Assembly (NCBI GenBank): GCA_003864495.1
Contig: ML133426.1
Coordinates: forward strand, 2,914,001-2,978,000
Direction of reading: 5' to 3'
From: Nemopilema nomurai
Lineage: Eukaryota > Cnidaria > Scyphozoa > Rhizostomeae > Rhizostomatidae
DNA length: 64,000 nucleotides
The stretch's first letter is position 1; each line of letters begins with the position of its first letter. The position numbers were made by a program, and so were the translations under genes. A model generated the notes under the pieces. That model saw only the letters and a program-made list of their open reading frames with translations. It searched no databases and was not told the origin of the DNA. This document shows positions 37,401 through 49,407 of this stretch, in pieces.

Positions 37401-39459
37401 GAGAAAGGGAATGGAGTAGCGTCACCAGTCGCTAAGTCACCAGAAATCACGTTGACCTTGGATATATCAGTAATGCTGCCCAAATGTACAAAATGTCGAA
37501 AAGATAAATACTTGCATTCAATCCTATCGGACATCTTTAAAAGAAGGTTGGTTTTGAAGGCGTTGGCTGACTTAAAGCCCCTATTCGATGGCAAATATAT
37601 TCTAATTGTTCAATTAAAAGACATCATATTTAAATCAAAAACTACTTCCACTGTCCATATAAATATTGCCTATATCAAATCTGTTCCATGCAGATTTTAA
37701 ATGAAAGGTTCTCAGTGTTTGCCTTCCTTTCAATTTAGGAGATATACTAGGGTTATGAGGTATAAACAAGTTTGATTTTCAAATATTGTTATGTTTTTGT
37801 ACATATTTTGCGGAGAATACTGATTCCCGGAAAAAGCATCAGGCAAAGGGGTGCTCTCCTTTTTTTGAAAGCCACTAATAATTAAAACTGTGCTCACACA
37901 TCTGCAAATAAAGCTTTTTTGTTTGTTGTTATCATATGTTTCTTTGTAGCATTATTTCTTTACAATGCAGTTATGGTCATTCAGACTATTGATGCGACAA
38001 GGCATAATATTTCTTCCTTGGGTGAAAAATATTAGCACTCCTGTAGATCCTCCTTTCAAAAAATAAACATTTAGGGATCTTTTGCATGTTTCAACTGCTC
38101 CTTGAAGGTTTGCAGTGTTTTTTCTTCCAATTTGGGAGTTTTAAGCATCAGTTCAATGTCTATTGATTTAGATTCAACTGTGAATATTTTTTAACATACC
38201 CTGGTTTTTGTTAATGTGGTGCTAGGTTTCATATTAAATTTAGGGAAACACTGAAAATTGATATTTTCGACAGTGCTTACATAGACTGTCACAATGACAC
38301 ATCATATCTTTGACATGTTACAAACACACAAAGATCATTGGTTCCAGTTTGCTGTTTTTTGTTGGTCCATTAATTGGAATGATGCAATAGCATTCAACAA
38401 AGTATTATGTCGTTTGAATCCTGAATTTACTGAACTTGGTAGTAGGCTCCTTGAAAAATACTAACCTAAAATCAGTGAGATGATAGACAATCAGTTTAAT
38501 GGAAAGAATCTGGAGCTTTAAGATTTTTTTTATCTATTGAGCATTGAAAGGGCACTTAATGTAAACATCCTGCACAAATTGGTTTTACATCCCACTTTGC
38601 AGTTTGAATTAATTTTTTCAAAACATGCAAATTTCAATTAAGTTGGAGATTGACATTAAAACATTGTATGTCTAGAAAAATTGATAATCAGTCATGGCTT
38701 AATTCTAGTATAATTTGATTAACTTATGTTGTAGCATGATTGTTCAAATCAAATTTAAATCAAATTAAATCAAGAGTTTGAATCAAATTTGACAAATACA
38801 ATGGAATTTAATATTTCATCAGTGTTTTTTCTGCTAGTATCTGATATTAAAAGTTATTTAATCTAAGAAATTTTACAATTCTATTTAGGTGTACTTAGCT
38901 AAGTGGACATAGGGAAGGAGTCTTGCAGGGTTTAAATGATTTTATACGTTACTGGCACTTGGTTGAAGAATCACACATAGAAGAATATGGTTGAAAAGTG
39001 AAGTTTCTGTTACAGGGGCATCCAGTTACAGTAAGGCCAAATGTACCAACCATCCAAACACATACTAGTTGGTGAATGACAAAGAATATGCACATAGCTG
39101 GAATGTTTGGTTTCTATTTCACGTCATTAGATATTTGCAATGTGAGCGACAGGGTGTTGAAAAATTTTTAGCCAATGACATAGCCAGATGAAACAATCTT
39201 AGGTCTAGGTTAGCAAGGATTGTCATAATTTCTAGCAGATTTTTCAGCATAACCAACTTCCCTTTGGGAAAAGACTAGAAATGAAATACAAATAAGATAA
39301 TCATTCAATAATTAGATAAAGAGGCACCTCGTAATGAAATTGCATGAATGTATATATGAAAGAATAACAAGTATCACAGTGCATAATTTGTTTTTAATAA
39401 GACCTGTACATACTCATACAAATTGGCATCAAAGGTTATTCACTAAAGTGATTCGGATA

Positions 39460-40389
39460 CAGGGCGGACTGGTCGGTCCCAAAATTCTTGACCCAAGGCG
39501 ATTTGCTGAATTTAAAACATCGATTTATTACAAGCATGCAGGATGGTAGAAAGTAGCACTAACTGTCTGCAACGAATCAGCAGAGATTTCCATAATCTTC
39601 ACGACAGAGCGGTCAAATTTGTAAACATGCGAAGAGCAAGACATTATCGTTTCCACCTTACTTCAAGAGAAATGAGTCAGAAGACGAAAAGCACAGACAA
39701 GCGAAGAAAGAGAGAAGAAATAGTTGCATCCCCTTTTGAGCGATATAGAGTAGAAGTATTCTGTGCCGTTATGGATAAAGTGGTAGAAAGCCTTCGTCAA
39801 CGATTTCTACAACAGGGTGTTCTCTACCGAGACTTTGCTTTTCTTGACCCAAGGCGATTTGCTGAATTTAAAAGCAAAGAAATCCCTAAGAACATGCTAT
39901 CAACGCTTTGCGCCATCTCTGGTTTGAAAGTTGACAGAGAAGTTGTTAAAGAGCAATTAGTGAGTGTTTTGATGCATTCACTTGACTGGCCATAACACTG
40001 ATGATTATAAAAGATTCTCTTTGCGAATATCCTGAAGACAGAGAAGCATCATATGATGAAATAGCCAAGGTGATTTGGTTTCATCTACTGAACCACTCAA
40101 TTCGATAGCCAGACAAAACACCGATACAGATCTGAATAAACACGTTGCAGAAGAGAGAAGGTCGCTGCTTTGGAATATTCTGCAAATTCTGCTTCTCTTG
40201 CGTTTTTAAAGTTACTGCCTATATAAGCATTTGATTACATTGGCAGTTGCGCAGGTTGCGTATGAAAGGAGCTTCTCCCTTTTAAAGATAATAAAGAGTA
40301 GGCTAAGAAGCATGTTGGGTCACAAGCAGCTAGAAGCTTTCATGTTTCTAAGCATAGAGCAAAAGCTGGTAGGTATGCTAGCTAAATAG
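39460..40389 (+). pseudogene. hAT-type element remnant, best-preserved frame (copy 3)
   Basis: The terminal repeat has lost one G (CAGGGCGGACTGG). The open frame 39,543-39,995 (150 codons) runs uninterrupted from the region behind the terminus through KRRKREEIVASPFERYRVEV and LDPRRFAEF to a TAA shared by all copies. The hATC block follows in a different frame (about 40,208-40,389). The longest frame in the least expanded copy suggests this copy kept the ancestral sequence here, but the shared TAA and missing N-terminal half show it is not an active transposase. Confidence 0.75.
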
Positions 40390-41335
40390 AGTTGAGTGTA
40401 CAGATTGAAGCAATGTATCTATGGCCGTCTATAAGAAGACGGTGTTACACAATGACTGTTGTTGTCTTTGAACATCTATTGTCCAGCATGCAGACTGATC
40501 GTGTCAATTAAAATATAGTAAGATAGAACTTCCGAGTGAAAAGTTGTAACGTAATTTCTAGCTGTTTCTTCAATGATATTCAAATGGGATTAAAACCATT
40601 AACAAATGCTGTTTGTTATAACCCACTAAAAACAAATCACAACATTTGAAAGCGTGGGGACATTTTGTTATATGCCAAAGAGAGGAAACATCTCAGAGGA
40701 TTTCCATAAAACTGATTGAAGTTAATACCTGAAAATTGTCCTTCACCTCTTTGTTTGCCAAGGTAATCACTGCTTAGCTATAAACATGTTCTACGCTGAG
40801 AAAGAGGAAAAGTAAGGCTGTGACTACCAACACAAATGTAGACAACAGTTCTCTCCAAAGAACGTGAGTGATACCAACAAAATATAACAAACCAAAAAAA
40901 ATGATTTCGGCATTCAAGGACAAGAGACAAAGGAATGCAGGTAGATAAATGAACAAGAAAGAAAATTTAACGGCCTGTTTTCCGAAGACACTCGGGAAAA
41001 GCCCTAAAACGTGGCTGGAAGAGTTAAAAGGCTTCGTAATTTACAAATAACTAGACAGGGCTAGTAGTATCACACGATTTATTGTTCAGAAGGGAAAACA
41101 GCGATGATGAGCACAGTTTCAGGCTGCCTAAGTTCTTGTCCTTTTGTAATTATGGTTCACTGTTCAGTGATAAGTACTGACAATTGCCCGTCGTGTCTGA
41201 TTACAGTTAATAGGCATCTCGACAGGTCTAAGGATATACATTAACAAATAAATCGGAAAAATTGTAACCAGAAAATAGTTCACCTATATACCATCTCTGT
41301 TATCGATCTTAATCAACCTGTTCTTTCGGTTTTAG

Positions 41336-41414
41336 TTCAGTTGGTGGATGGAGAGGATGTACTCCAAGGGACGGAAATTGATGATTTTCGAAAGATTTTC
41401 ATCTGGAAAAATCA
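41336..41414 (+). other. Exon-like segment A (copy 3)
   Basis: Identical 79-nt segment with the same splice signals, followed about 75 bp later by the 290-bp monomer array. Confidence 0.4.
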
Positions 41415-41489
41415 GTGAGTAGTTTTGCTCACTTAGCGCGCTTTCATTTTTTTATATAGTTATTTTATTTATTATGAGTTGTAACTTGG

Positions 41490-43810
41490 GTAGTTTGTTT
41501 CCTACCTGTTTCGCATGACGGTGTTCATCACCATTCATCGCCTTGAAGTGGGCATAGGGGCGATGAGAAACGTCGTTTCAGGTGCCTTAGGTTGTTGTGT
41601 TTTTGTAATCACAATCCCCAGTTCATTGTTTAGTACCGACTATGGCCCCTCGGTCAGTACACAAGAACATTGAATAGGTATCGTAGGACGGTTATGCGAT
41701 ACCAAGTGGGAGAGTTTTTGACAATAAACCAATAATTTGGAGCAACTACATGTATCATAGTGATAAGTAGCAGCTTGGGTAGTTTGTTTCCTACCTGTTT
41801 CGCATGACGGTGTTCCATCACCATTCATCCCTTGAAGTGAGGCATAGGGGCGATGAGAAACGTCGTTTCAGGTGCCTTAGGTTGTTGTGTTTTTGTAATC
41901 ACAATCCCCAGTTCATTGTTTAGTACCGACTATGGCCCCTCGGTCAGTACACAAGAACATTGAATAGGTATCGTAGGACGGTTATGCGATACCAAGTGGG
42001 AGAGTTTTTGACAATAAACCAATAATTTGGAGCAACTACATGTATCATAGTGATAAGTAGCAGCTTGGGTAGTTTGTTTCCTACCTGTTTCGCATGACGG
42101 TGTTCCATCACCATTCATCGCCTTGAAGTGAGGCATAGGGGCGATGAGAAACGTCGTTTCAGGTGCCTTAGGTTGTTGTGTTTTTGTAATCACAATCCCC
42201 AGTTCATTGTTTAGTACCGACTATGGCCCCTCGGTCAGTACACAAGAACATTGAATAGGTATCGTAGGACGGTTATGCGATACCAAGTGGGAGAGTTTTT
42301 GACAATAAACCAATAATTTGGAGCAACTACATGTATCATAGTGATAAGTAGCAGCTTGGGTAGTTTGTTTCCTACCTGTTTCGCATGACGGTGTTCCATC
42401 ACCATTCATCGCCTTGAAGTAGGCATAGGGGCGATGAGAAACGTCGTTTCAGGTGCCTTAGGTTGTTGTGTTTTTGTAATCACAATCCCCAGTTCATTGT
42501 TTAGTACCGACTATGGCCCCTCGGTCAGTACACAAGAACATTGAATAGGTATCGTAGGACGGTTATGCGATACCAAGTGGGAGAGTTTTTGACAATAAAC
42601 CAATAATTTGGAGCAACTACATGTATCATAGTGATAAGTAGCAGCTTGGGTAGTTTGTTTCCTACCTGTTTCGCATGACGGTGTTCCATCACCATTCATC
42701 GCCTTGAAGTAGGCATAGGGGCGATGAGAAACGTCGTTTCAGGTGCCTTAGGTTGTTGTGTTTTTGTAATCACAATCCCCAGTTCATTGTTTAGTACCGA
42801 CTATGGCCCCTCGGTCAGTACACAAGAACATTGAATAGGTATCGTAGGACGGTTATGCGATACCAAGTGGGAGAGTTTTTGACAATAAACCAATAATTTG
42901 GAGCAACTACATGTATCATAGTGATAAGTAGCAGCTTGGGTAGTTTGTTTCCTACCTGTTTCGCATGACGGTGTTCCATCACCATTCATCGCCTTGAAGT
43001 AGGCATAGGGGCGATGAGAAACGTCGTTTCAGGTGCCTTAGGTTGTTGTGTTTTTGTAATCACAATCCCCAGTTCATTGTTTAGTACCGACTATGGCCCC
43101 ACGGTCAGTACACAAGAACATTGAATAGGTATCGTAGGACGGTTATGCGATACCAAGTGGGAGAGTTTTTGACAATAAACCAATAATTTGGAGCAACTAC
43201 ATGTATCATAGTGATAAGTAGCAGCTTGGGTAGTTTGTTTCCTACCTGTTTCGCATGACGGTGTTCCATCACCATTCATCGCCTTGAAGTGGGGCATAGG
43301 GGCGATGAGAAACGTCGTTTCAGGTGCCTTAGGTTGTTGTGTTTTTGTAATCACAATCCCCAGTTCATTGTTTAGTACCGACTATGGCCCCTCGGTCAGT
43401 ACACAAGAACATTGAATAGGTATCGTAGGACGGTTATGCGATACCAAGTGGGAGAGTTTTTGACAATAAACCAATAATTTGGAGCAACTACATGTATCAT
43501 AGTGATAAGTAGCAGCTTGGGTAGTTTGTTTCCTACCTGTTTCGCATGACGGTGTTCCATCACCATTCATCGCCTTGAAGTAGGCATAGGGGCGATGAGA
43601 AACGTCGTTTCAGGTGCCTTAGGTTGTTGTGTTTTTGTAATCACAATCCCCGGTTCATTGTTTAGTACCGACTATGGCCCCACGGTCAGTACACAAGAAC
43701 ATTGAATAGGTATCGTAGGACGGTTATGCGATACTAAGTGGGAGAGTTTTTGACAATAAACCAATAATTTGGAGCAACTACATGTATCATAGTGATGAGT
43801 AGTAACTTGG
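41490..43810. repeat. 290-bp satellite array (copy 3 only)
   Basis: Eight monomers of 290 bp (starts 41,490, 41,779, 42,069 and so on, to 43,811), nearly identical to each other. The first ~135 bp (core plus GTGCCTTAGGTTGTTGTG) closely matches the 334-bp monomer; the remainder is much more diverged and shorter. The minus strand has an open frame of about 62 codons in each monomer (MNGDGTPSCETGRKQTTQ...), a by-product of repetition rather than evidence for a protein. Absent at this position in copies 1 and 2. Confidence 0.95.
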
Positions 43811-44830
43811 GTAGTTTGTTTCCTACCTGTTTCGCATGACGGTGTTCCATCACCATTCATCGTCCTGAAGTTGGGCATAGGGGCGATGAGAAACGTCGTT
43901 TCAGGTGCCTTAGGTTATTGTGTTATTTGTGATCACAGTTACCCGCTCAATGCTTTAGTATGACCACAGTCCATTGGTTATCTACGCAGGAGCATTGAAT
44001 AGGCGTATCTCGAAAGAGGTCTAGAGATATTCACGGGGACTAATTTTGCAATTTAACCAATAATTTGGAACGACTACAAATAACGTAATGGTAATTTTAG
44101 TCATAATTGAAGTAAGGATTAAAGTAAATGTAATAATTTGGAACGACTACAAATAACGTAATGTTAATTTTAGTCATAATTAAAGTAATGATTAAAGTAA
44201 TTATTGTAAATGGTAATTTAGGTAGTTCGTTTCCTACCTGTTTCGCATGACGGTGCTCTACACCATTCATCACCTTGAAGTGGGGCATAGGGGTGATGAG
44301 AAACGTCGTTTCAGGTGCCTTAGGTTGTTGTGTTATTTGTGATCACCGTCCTCCGTTCAAGGCTCTAGTATTGACCCCAGCCTATTGGCTCTGTACGCAG
44401 CAGCATTGAATAGGCGTATCTCTAAGGGGTCTAGGGATATTCACGGGGACAACTTTTGCAATTTAACCAATAATTTGGAACAACTACAAATAACGTAATG
44501 GTAATGTTAGTCATAATTGAAGTAATAATTAAAGTAATTGTAAATGGTAATTTAGGTAGTTCGTTTTCTACCTGTTTCGCATGACGGTGTTCCATCACCA
44601 TTCATCACCTTGAAGTGGGGCATAGGGGTGATGAGAAACGTCGTTTCAGGTGCCTTAGGTTATTGTGTTATTTGTGATCACAGTCCTCCGTTCAACGCTC
44701 TAGTACGACCTCAGCCAACGGGCTACATACGCAGCAGCATTGAATAGGCATATCTCGACGAGATATCCACGGGTAATGCGATTTTTACGAATCAACCAAT
44801 GATTAGGAGCGACTACATCTAGTGTAAGTA
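43811..44830. repeat. 334-bp-type satellite array (copy 3)
   Basis: Three monomers plus tail, almost identical to the whole copy 2 array (for example the CATCGTCC variant in the first monomer is shared). Copy 3 therefore equals the copy 2 array with eight 290-bp monomers added in front. Confidence 0.95.
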
Positions 44831-44903
44831 GTTTTATTTGATTTGCCTTATGCGCCCTCTGTCTTCCGTGGCTAAGCATTACCTTTCTTCCATTTGAGCA
44901 TAG

Positions 44904-44985
44904 TTGGGGATTCAGGACGACGGTTTGAATGGGATGCTGAGGCTTTTCAGGACGATTTACAGCATCTTCTAACCTGACAGAGGTG
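44904..44985 (+). other. Exon-like segment B (copy 3)
   Basis: Identical to copy 2. Confidence 0.4.
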
Positions 44986-45815
44986 GTAAGTAGCCAATCA
45001 ATTTGTTTCGTTGTATTTTGTCTAGGCTGCTATCATTGATAAAGTTGCAAGTGATTTAGTGGCCCTAACGTCTTAATTCTTTACTTGGGTTAGGATAATT
45101 GGACGTTGATAAACGCTTTTCAGGTACCTTAGGCTGTTTTTTATCTTTAATCACCTTTCTCTTTCAATGTTTAACGCTTAGTTTCGCGAATCATGTCGTT
45201 TCGTAGACAAGGGTTGAGCGGGAAGAGGTTCAGATAATGTTTTGGAACGATCAAAAGTACTCTTACTTATTGTTTGGAGCCAAGAGAGTCGATGCAAAAA
45301 TGTTTGAAGGGGCCAGTTGTTCCTGGCTATTATCTAATTCAGGTACTGATAAAATTTTTGCACATTTTAATATAATTTTGGTATATTTAGCCGTGTCTTT
45401 ATTTAATTTATTTGATTTGAGATCAACTTCCTTGAATTTTTAAAGTTAGAGCATTGGATATTGAATGGAAAAGTATTATTAAATAAAAGAATACATGCTG
45501 TCAAGTCAGAGCATTGGATATTGAAAGGAGAAGCATTATTTTTGAAATCGAATATGTAAAACGAGAGATCCATGCAGTTTTGGGATGAAGGCGAAAGTGT
45601 CAACTTTATGCTGTGAAAGCCAGTGTCATTACTAGGGAGCAATGGTTAGTACACACTGATTATGAACACAGAAGGGCGAAACGAAACCTTTTACTCCTTG
45701 ACCACGTAAAAAGTCTTGCAAATTGAACTTATTGTTAGAAACATTTTCTTCTTTTGATTAAAGCTCGATCATTTTGATTAAAGCTGAATGATTTAAGCAC
45801 CTCTTTTCTCTTTAG

Positions 45816-46078
45816 ATATAGGTGGCGCATTTGAAAAGAGGGTACCATGGCTGGTATATTTGGGAGACGAAGACAAAGAGGCTATTTATCTATATCAGGC
45901 AAGTCCTGTCTTCACACTTTTTCGCATTGCAGTTTTGACACGGCAAAAAAGACATTCTACAATCCTAGATAAGATGCTACGTACGAGGAGCAGTATACAA
46001 TGTGAACGGCCAAAGAAACGCATGCAAAGTGCAAAGTTTGCAGATATTGGGCTTGCAAAAAGGAAATCGAGCCTATAG
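45816..46078 (+). other. Unidentified ORF, uninterrupted form (copy 3)
   Basis: Without the ~80-bp block, the frame runs from the acceptor TCTCTTTAG through IGGAFEKRVPWLVYLGDEDK and EAIYLYQ and on to a TAG at 46,076-46,078. At 45,898 the sequence CAG|GCAAGT is a strong GC-type donor, so the exon may instead stop at 45,898 (83 nt, ending in phase 0). A multi-exon unknown gene and a transposon exon are both possible. Confidence 0.35.
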
Positions 46079-46503
46079 AAGTTGAAACTTACAGGATTAG
46101 TCAAGAAGAATTTGATTGAAATGGGATTATATGTTAAAGCAATTTATGAAACTAGAATTTTCCTGTAGTCAGCAACTAGTGGTCTTTTCAAATCTTCGAA
46201 ACTTCGAAACTTGACGATCAATCTCTGATTTGATGACCTTTCCAAGATATTAAGTTCCCACAGAACACTTTCAAGTTTCAAAGTCTGGTATTTTTAGTTG
46301 ATTTGGTATCATCTTTTCTTATGCAGGGAAATGTGTAGAACCTCGGTCTATCTTTCGATGGCTTAGTATATCTGTAAATTCTGTCTTGATAAAACTCAAC
46401 TTGTGTTTTTTTCTAACCAATTTTTTCTAATTCTAGAAAATATTTTTCACATGGTTGTGCACGGAAAACTGCCTGTGAACATTAGCCTAGGAAAGACAAG
46501 AAG

Positions 46504-48650
46504 CAGAAATGGGAAAGTCTCTTCAGTAAACGAAGGAAAACACGATCAATGTACAGGAATAAAAATTACGACCCTCTACCAATGTGCATACGTAATCTTG
46601 GTTGGAACCAAAAAGTAAGAAGTGCTGATTTTCACTCATTCTATTCTCATGGTTTCATAGTGCATACCACGAAAATTGTGACTAGAATGCATAACATAAA
46701 TGTACCATCCAAACGTCTTGATAGAAATGTAGCGAAATACGCACTTCTCTTAATGAAACCAAATATCTATGAGGAGAATATGATGGCCTCTGCGACGGGA
46801 AGATGATGATCGATGAGTCATTCCAATTAACGTTAAGTGTGGCAGTCACCTTGAAGTCATTGCGAGAACTATCTTTCAAACACTAAGTGTTGTAATGAAA
46901 TTTTTTTATCACCATCCTAAGATTCATTGTTGATGTAAAAATTCTACCTGGGCTATAACTAGACTTTCTTTCAACTGGCCTTGTATCAATTCTTTTTAAT
47001 ACAAAAAGCTTTAGTCAGATAAATATCCATTGTACTTCATTTATCTTTATGGTCAGAAGACATCTAGTGGATATCTTGTGATGTGCATTGTGATTTTGTC
47101 GGAGAAAAGGTCTATGCTTCAAGCACGCCTGCTTTTTTAAAAAGCAAGTGTAGAGATTCAATAGTTTGCTTGAATAACCATCTTGCATTACCTAACAGAA
47201 AGACCATATCTGCCTTTCGTATTATGAGACTTTCAGCTAAAAGGATGACTGACGAATGCTTGGTTAGGCACAAATGAATTTCGGTGAAAACAAAATGGCT
47301 TGATGCAACAGAAAACGAGATATTTCACTGAACTTTCTATTCTTGAGCTTAATTTGAATTCTGTGCCCAAACGATTATCCAATAAATTCTCTCGCTCTTT
47401 CCACTTGATATTGGCTACAGGGGACTTCAGCTAAGTGTGGGCTAAAGTATCGTTTTCCTTTGTGAACAACAACACAAAGGAGATTTGGCCATCTTTTTTT
47501 GTGATATTTATTTTGACAATCGCAGAATGGTCTGTAAATTCCTGTGTTGCTTTCACTTTGGGACCAAATTACATGGCTTTTAACTTCACTGCAATTTCAC
47601 TAGTTTTTAGCTCCGTATCATACGATAATTCTTAACGGAAAAATATGCTACACCAAAGGAGCCGTAAATCTGCCAGTTTTGGTCCAGACAAGAATTAATG
47701 TGTAGATGCTGCTTTAATTGTAATGCCAAAATTTGACATGTCCCTCTCGCAAATCACAAAGCTCGGATACGCTAGGAATCGTGTAACCTATTCATTTTGA
47801 TTCATAAGATGGCAGATAAATATAAATACACAGCATGCAGCTTTTATAGTGAAATTTCGATGGTATTCTAGATTTTCCAACGAGTGACGTGCTTTTTTTC
47901 CAAGAAATGAGGAACTGTGGTCTCACGTGATTACAGAAGGTGGTCATATCAAGGTGACCGCTATCATGGCTTCAAAAATGAAGACTAGTTGCTCGATCCA
48001 GTTCTTTTTAGGACAGTGATTGAAGTGGTGGTTAGTTTTAGGAAGAATTGGTACTGGAAAGCATTCAATTTAATGCAACAAGAATTGACTGCCTCATGTA
48101 CAATGTTTGCGAAGATCCGCCCCAGGTTTCCCTACCACCAAAGAGGGTTCACTTTTCCTTCCATTACTAATATACGGCAGCAACCGCAACTTTCTTAAAG
48201 CATCTTCTGCTTCTCTTTCTTGAGTGTGCGGAAAGTTTGATTGAATAAAAAGCAAGTATTGAACAAAGGTATAGTTTTGGCCTTTTCACTCCATATTATT
48301 GCATAAGATATCTGGTAGATTATGGTTTGCAGAATGCAATCTCTAATATGATCGGCTACATAGTACACGAGAAATATCAAAAGTGACCAGCTTTACTTTT
48401 CTGACCAACCTTTTCTCCACAGTAAATTTCGAAATTTCGAGCCCTGGAGAACAAACCCTACTGCTCCAAATTTTTTGGATGCTCGGGTGCAGCTTTGAGG
48501 TATGCTGGAAAATGAAGGAGAAGATTCGAACACTTGAATTGACGATAGCCCACACAGTGTAGTGGAATTAGGTGTGAAAACGCTCTAATTCGGAAAAAAT
48601 AATAAAGCTGTAATTCGGCACAAATGTTTTATTCTATATTAGGAATGACC
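46504..48650. other. Single-copy region, no gene recognised
   Basis: Begins where homology to copies 1 and 2 ends. A plus-strand frame at 46,549-46,806 (MYRNKNYDPLPMCIRN...) and others at 47,083-47,277 and 47,435-47,635 are open, but none shows a family motif or convincing splice context. No repeats of note. Confidence 0.4.
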
Positions 48651-48672
48651 CATAAAACCTCATTAATTGGGC

Positions 48673-48716
48673 GTTGGGAACCCCTTATATGGGCGTTGGG
48701 AACCCCTTATATGGGC
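48673..48716. repeat. Two-copy 22-bp tandem repeat
   Basis: GGGCGTTGGGAACCCCTTATA(T) occurs twice in direct succession. Confidence 0.8.
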
Positions 48717-48985
48717 GAACCCTATAATAGCCGACAAATGAGCAAGGCCAAAAACATTTTCGCTAGAAACTTTTTCACTAAAACCATATAACATGTACAT
48801 CTTCTGAAAGACAAATGCATTATGTACAACTTTTCTTTAACATGTTTACCGTTAAAATGTGCAAATAAACAATTGGAAGGCGAAATAAAGAAAAGGCCAA
48901 GTGAATATCAAGAAGGTGCGCAGATAATTATTCAATTTATGAAATGTGTGTGTAACGAAGGGCTCGAGAAAGCGTCAGCAGTGAA

Positions 48986-49407
48986 GGTAAGGAAGAAAGG
49001 ACTGAGAAGAAAGGTAAGGAAGAAAGGACTGAGAAGAAAGGTAAGGAAGAAAGGACTGAGAACAAATGCCCGAGAAGGTAAGGAAGAAAGGACTGAGAAC
49101 AAATGCCCGAGAAGGTAAGGAAGAAAGGACTGAGAACAAATGCCCGAGAAGGTAAGGAAGAAAGGACTGAGAACAAATGCCCGAGAAGGTAAGGAAGAAA
49201 GGACTGAGAACAAATGCCCGAGAAGGTAAGGAAGAAAGGACTGAGAACAAATGCCCGAGAAGGTAAGGAAGAAAGGACTGAGAACAAATGCCCGAGAAGG
49301 TAAGGAAGAAAGGACTGAGAACAAATGCCCGAGAAGGTAAGGAAGAAAGGACTGAGAACAAATGCCCGAGAAGGTAAGGAAGAAAGGACTGGGAACAAAT
49401 GCCCGAG
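48986..49407. repeat. 37-bp minisatellite
   Basis: Two 27-bp units (GGTAAGGAAGAAAGGACTGA plus GAAGAAA) followed by about ten 37-bp units that add CAAATGCCCGAGAA. Purine-rich on the plus strand. Because 37 is not a multiple of 3, each minus-strand frame cycles through the same translation; all three are open (171, 153 and 128 codons; motif LTFSGICSQSFLPYLLGHLF). This is a property of the repeat, not evidence for a protein. Each unit contains GGTAAG, a splice-donor-like string. Confidence 0.9.

Larger units (their letters stand above)
36134..46503. repeat. Segmental duplication, copy 3 (left-truncated)
   Basis: Third copy. Near 36,187 the sequence jumps from unit position ~58 (GGGAGATCTGAAA) to unit position ~6,824 (ACAGGAATTGCAG), removing about 6.77 kb that held the DJ-1-like fragment, the antisense hAT fossil and the left half of the pogo-like element. 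From there to about 45.78 kb it is near-identical to copy 2, apart from eight extra 290-bp satellite monomers. From about 45.79 kb it becomes clearly more divergent, and homology stops at about 46,503 before the 308-bp array. Confidence 0.92.

Noticed and set aside
41640..43878. Eight near-identical minus-strand ORFs (62-87 codons, MNGDGTPSCETG...)
   Set aside because: They are the translation of the 290-bp satellite monomer. The 334-bp monomers break the frame, and differences among monomers do not favour synonymous sites.
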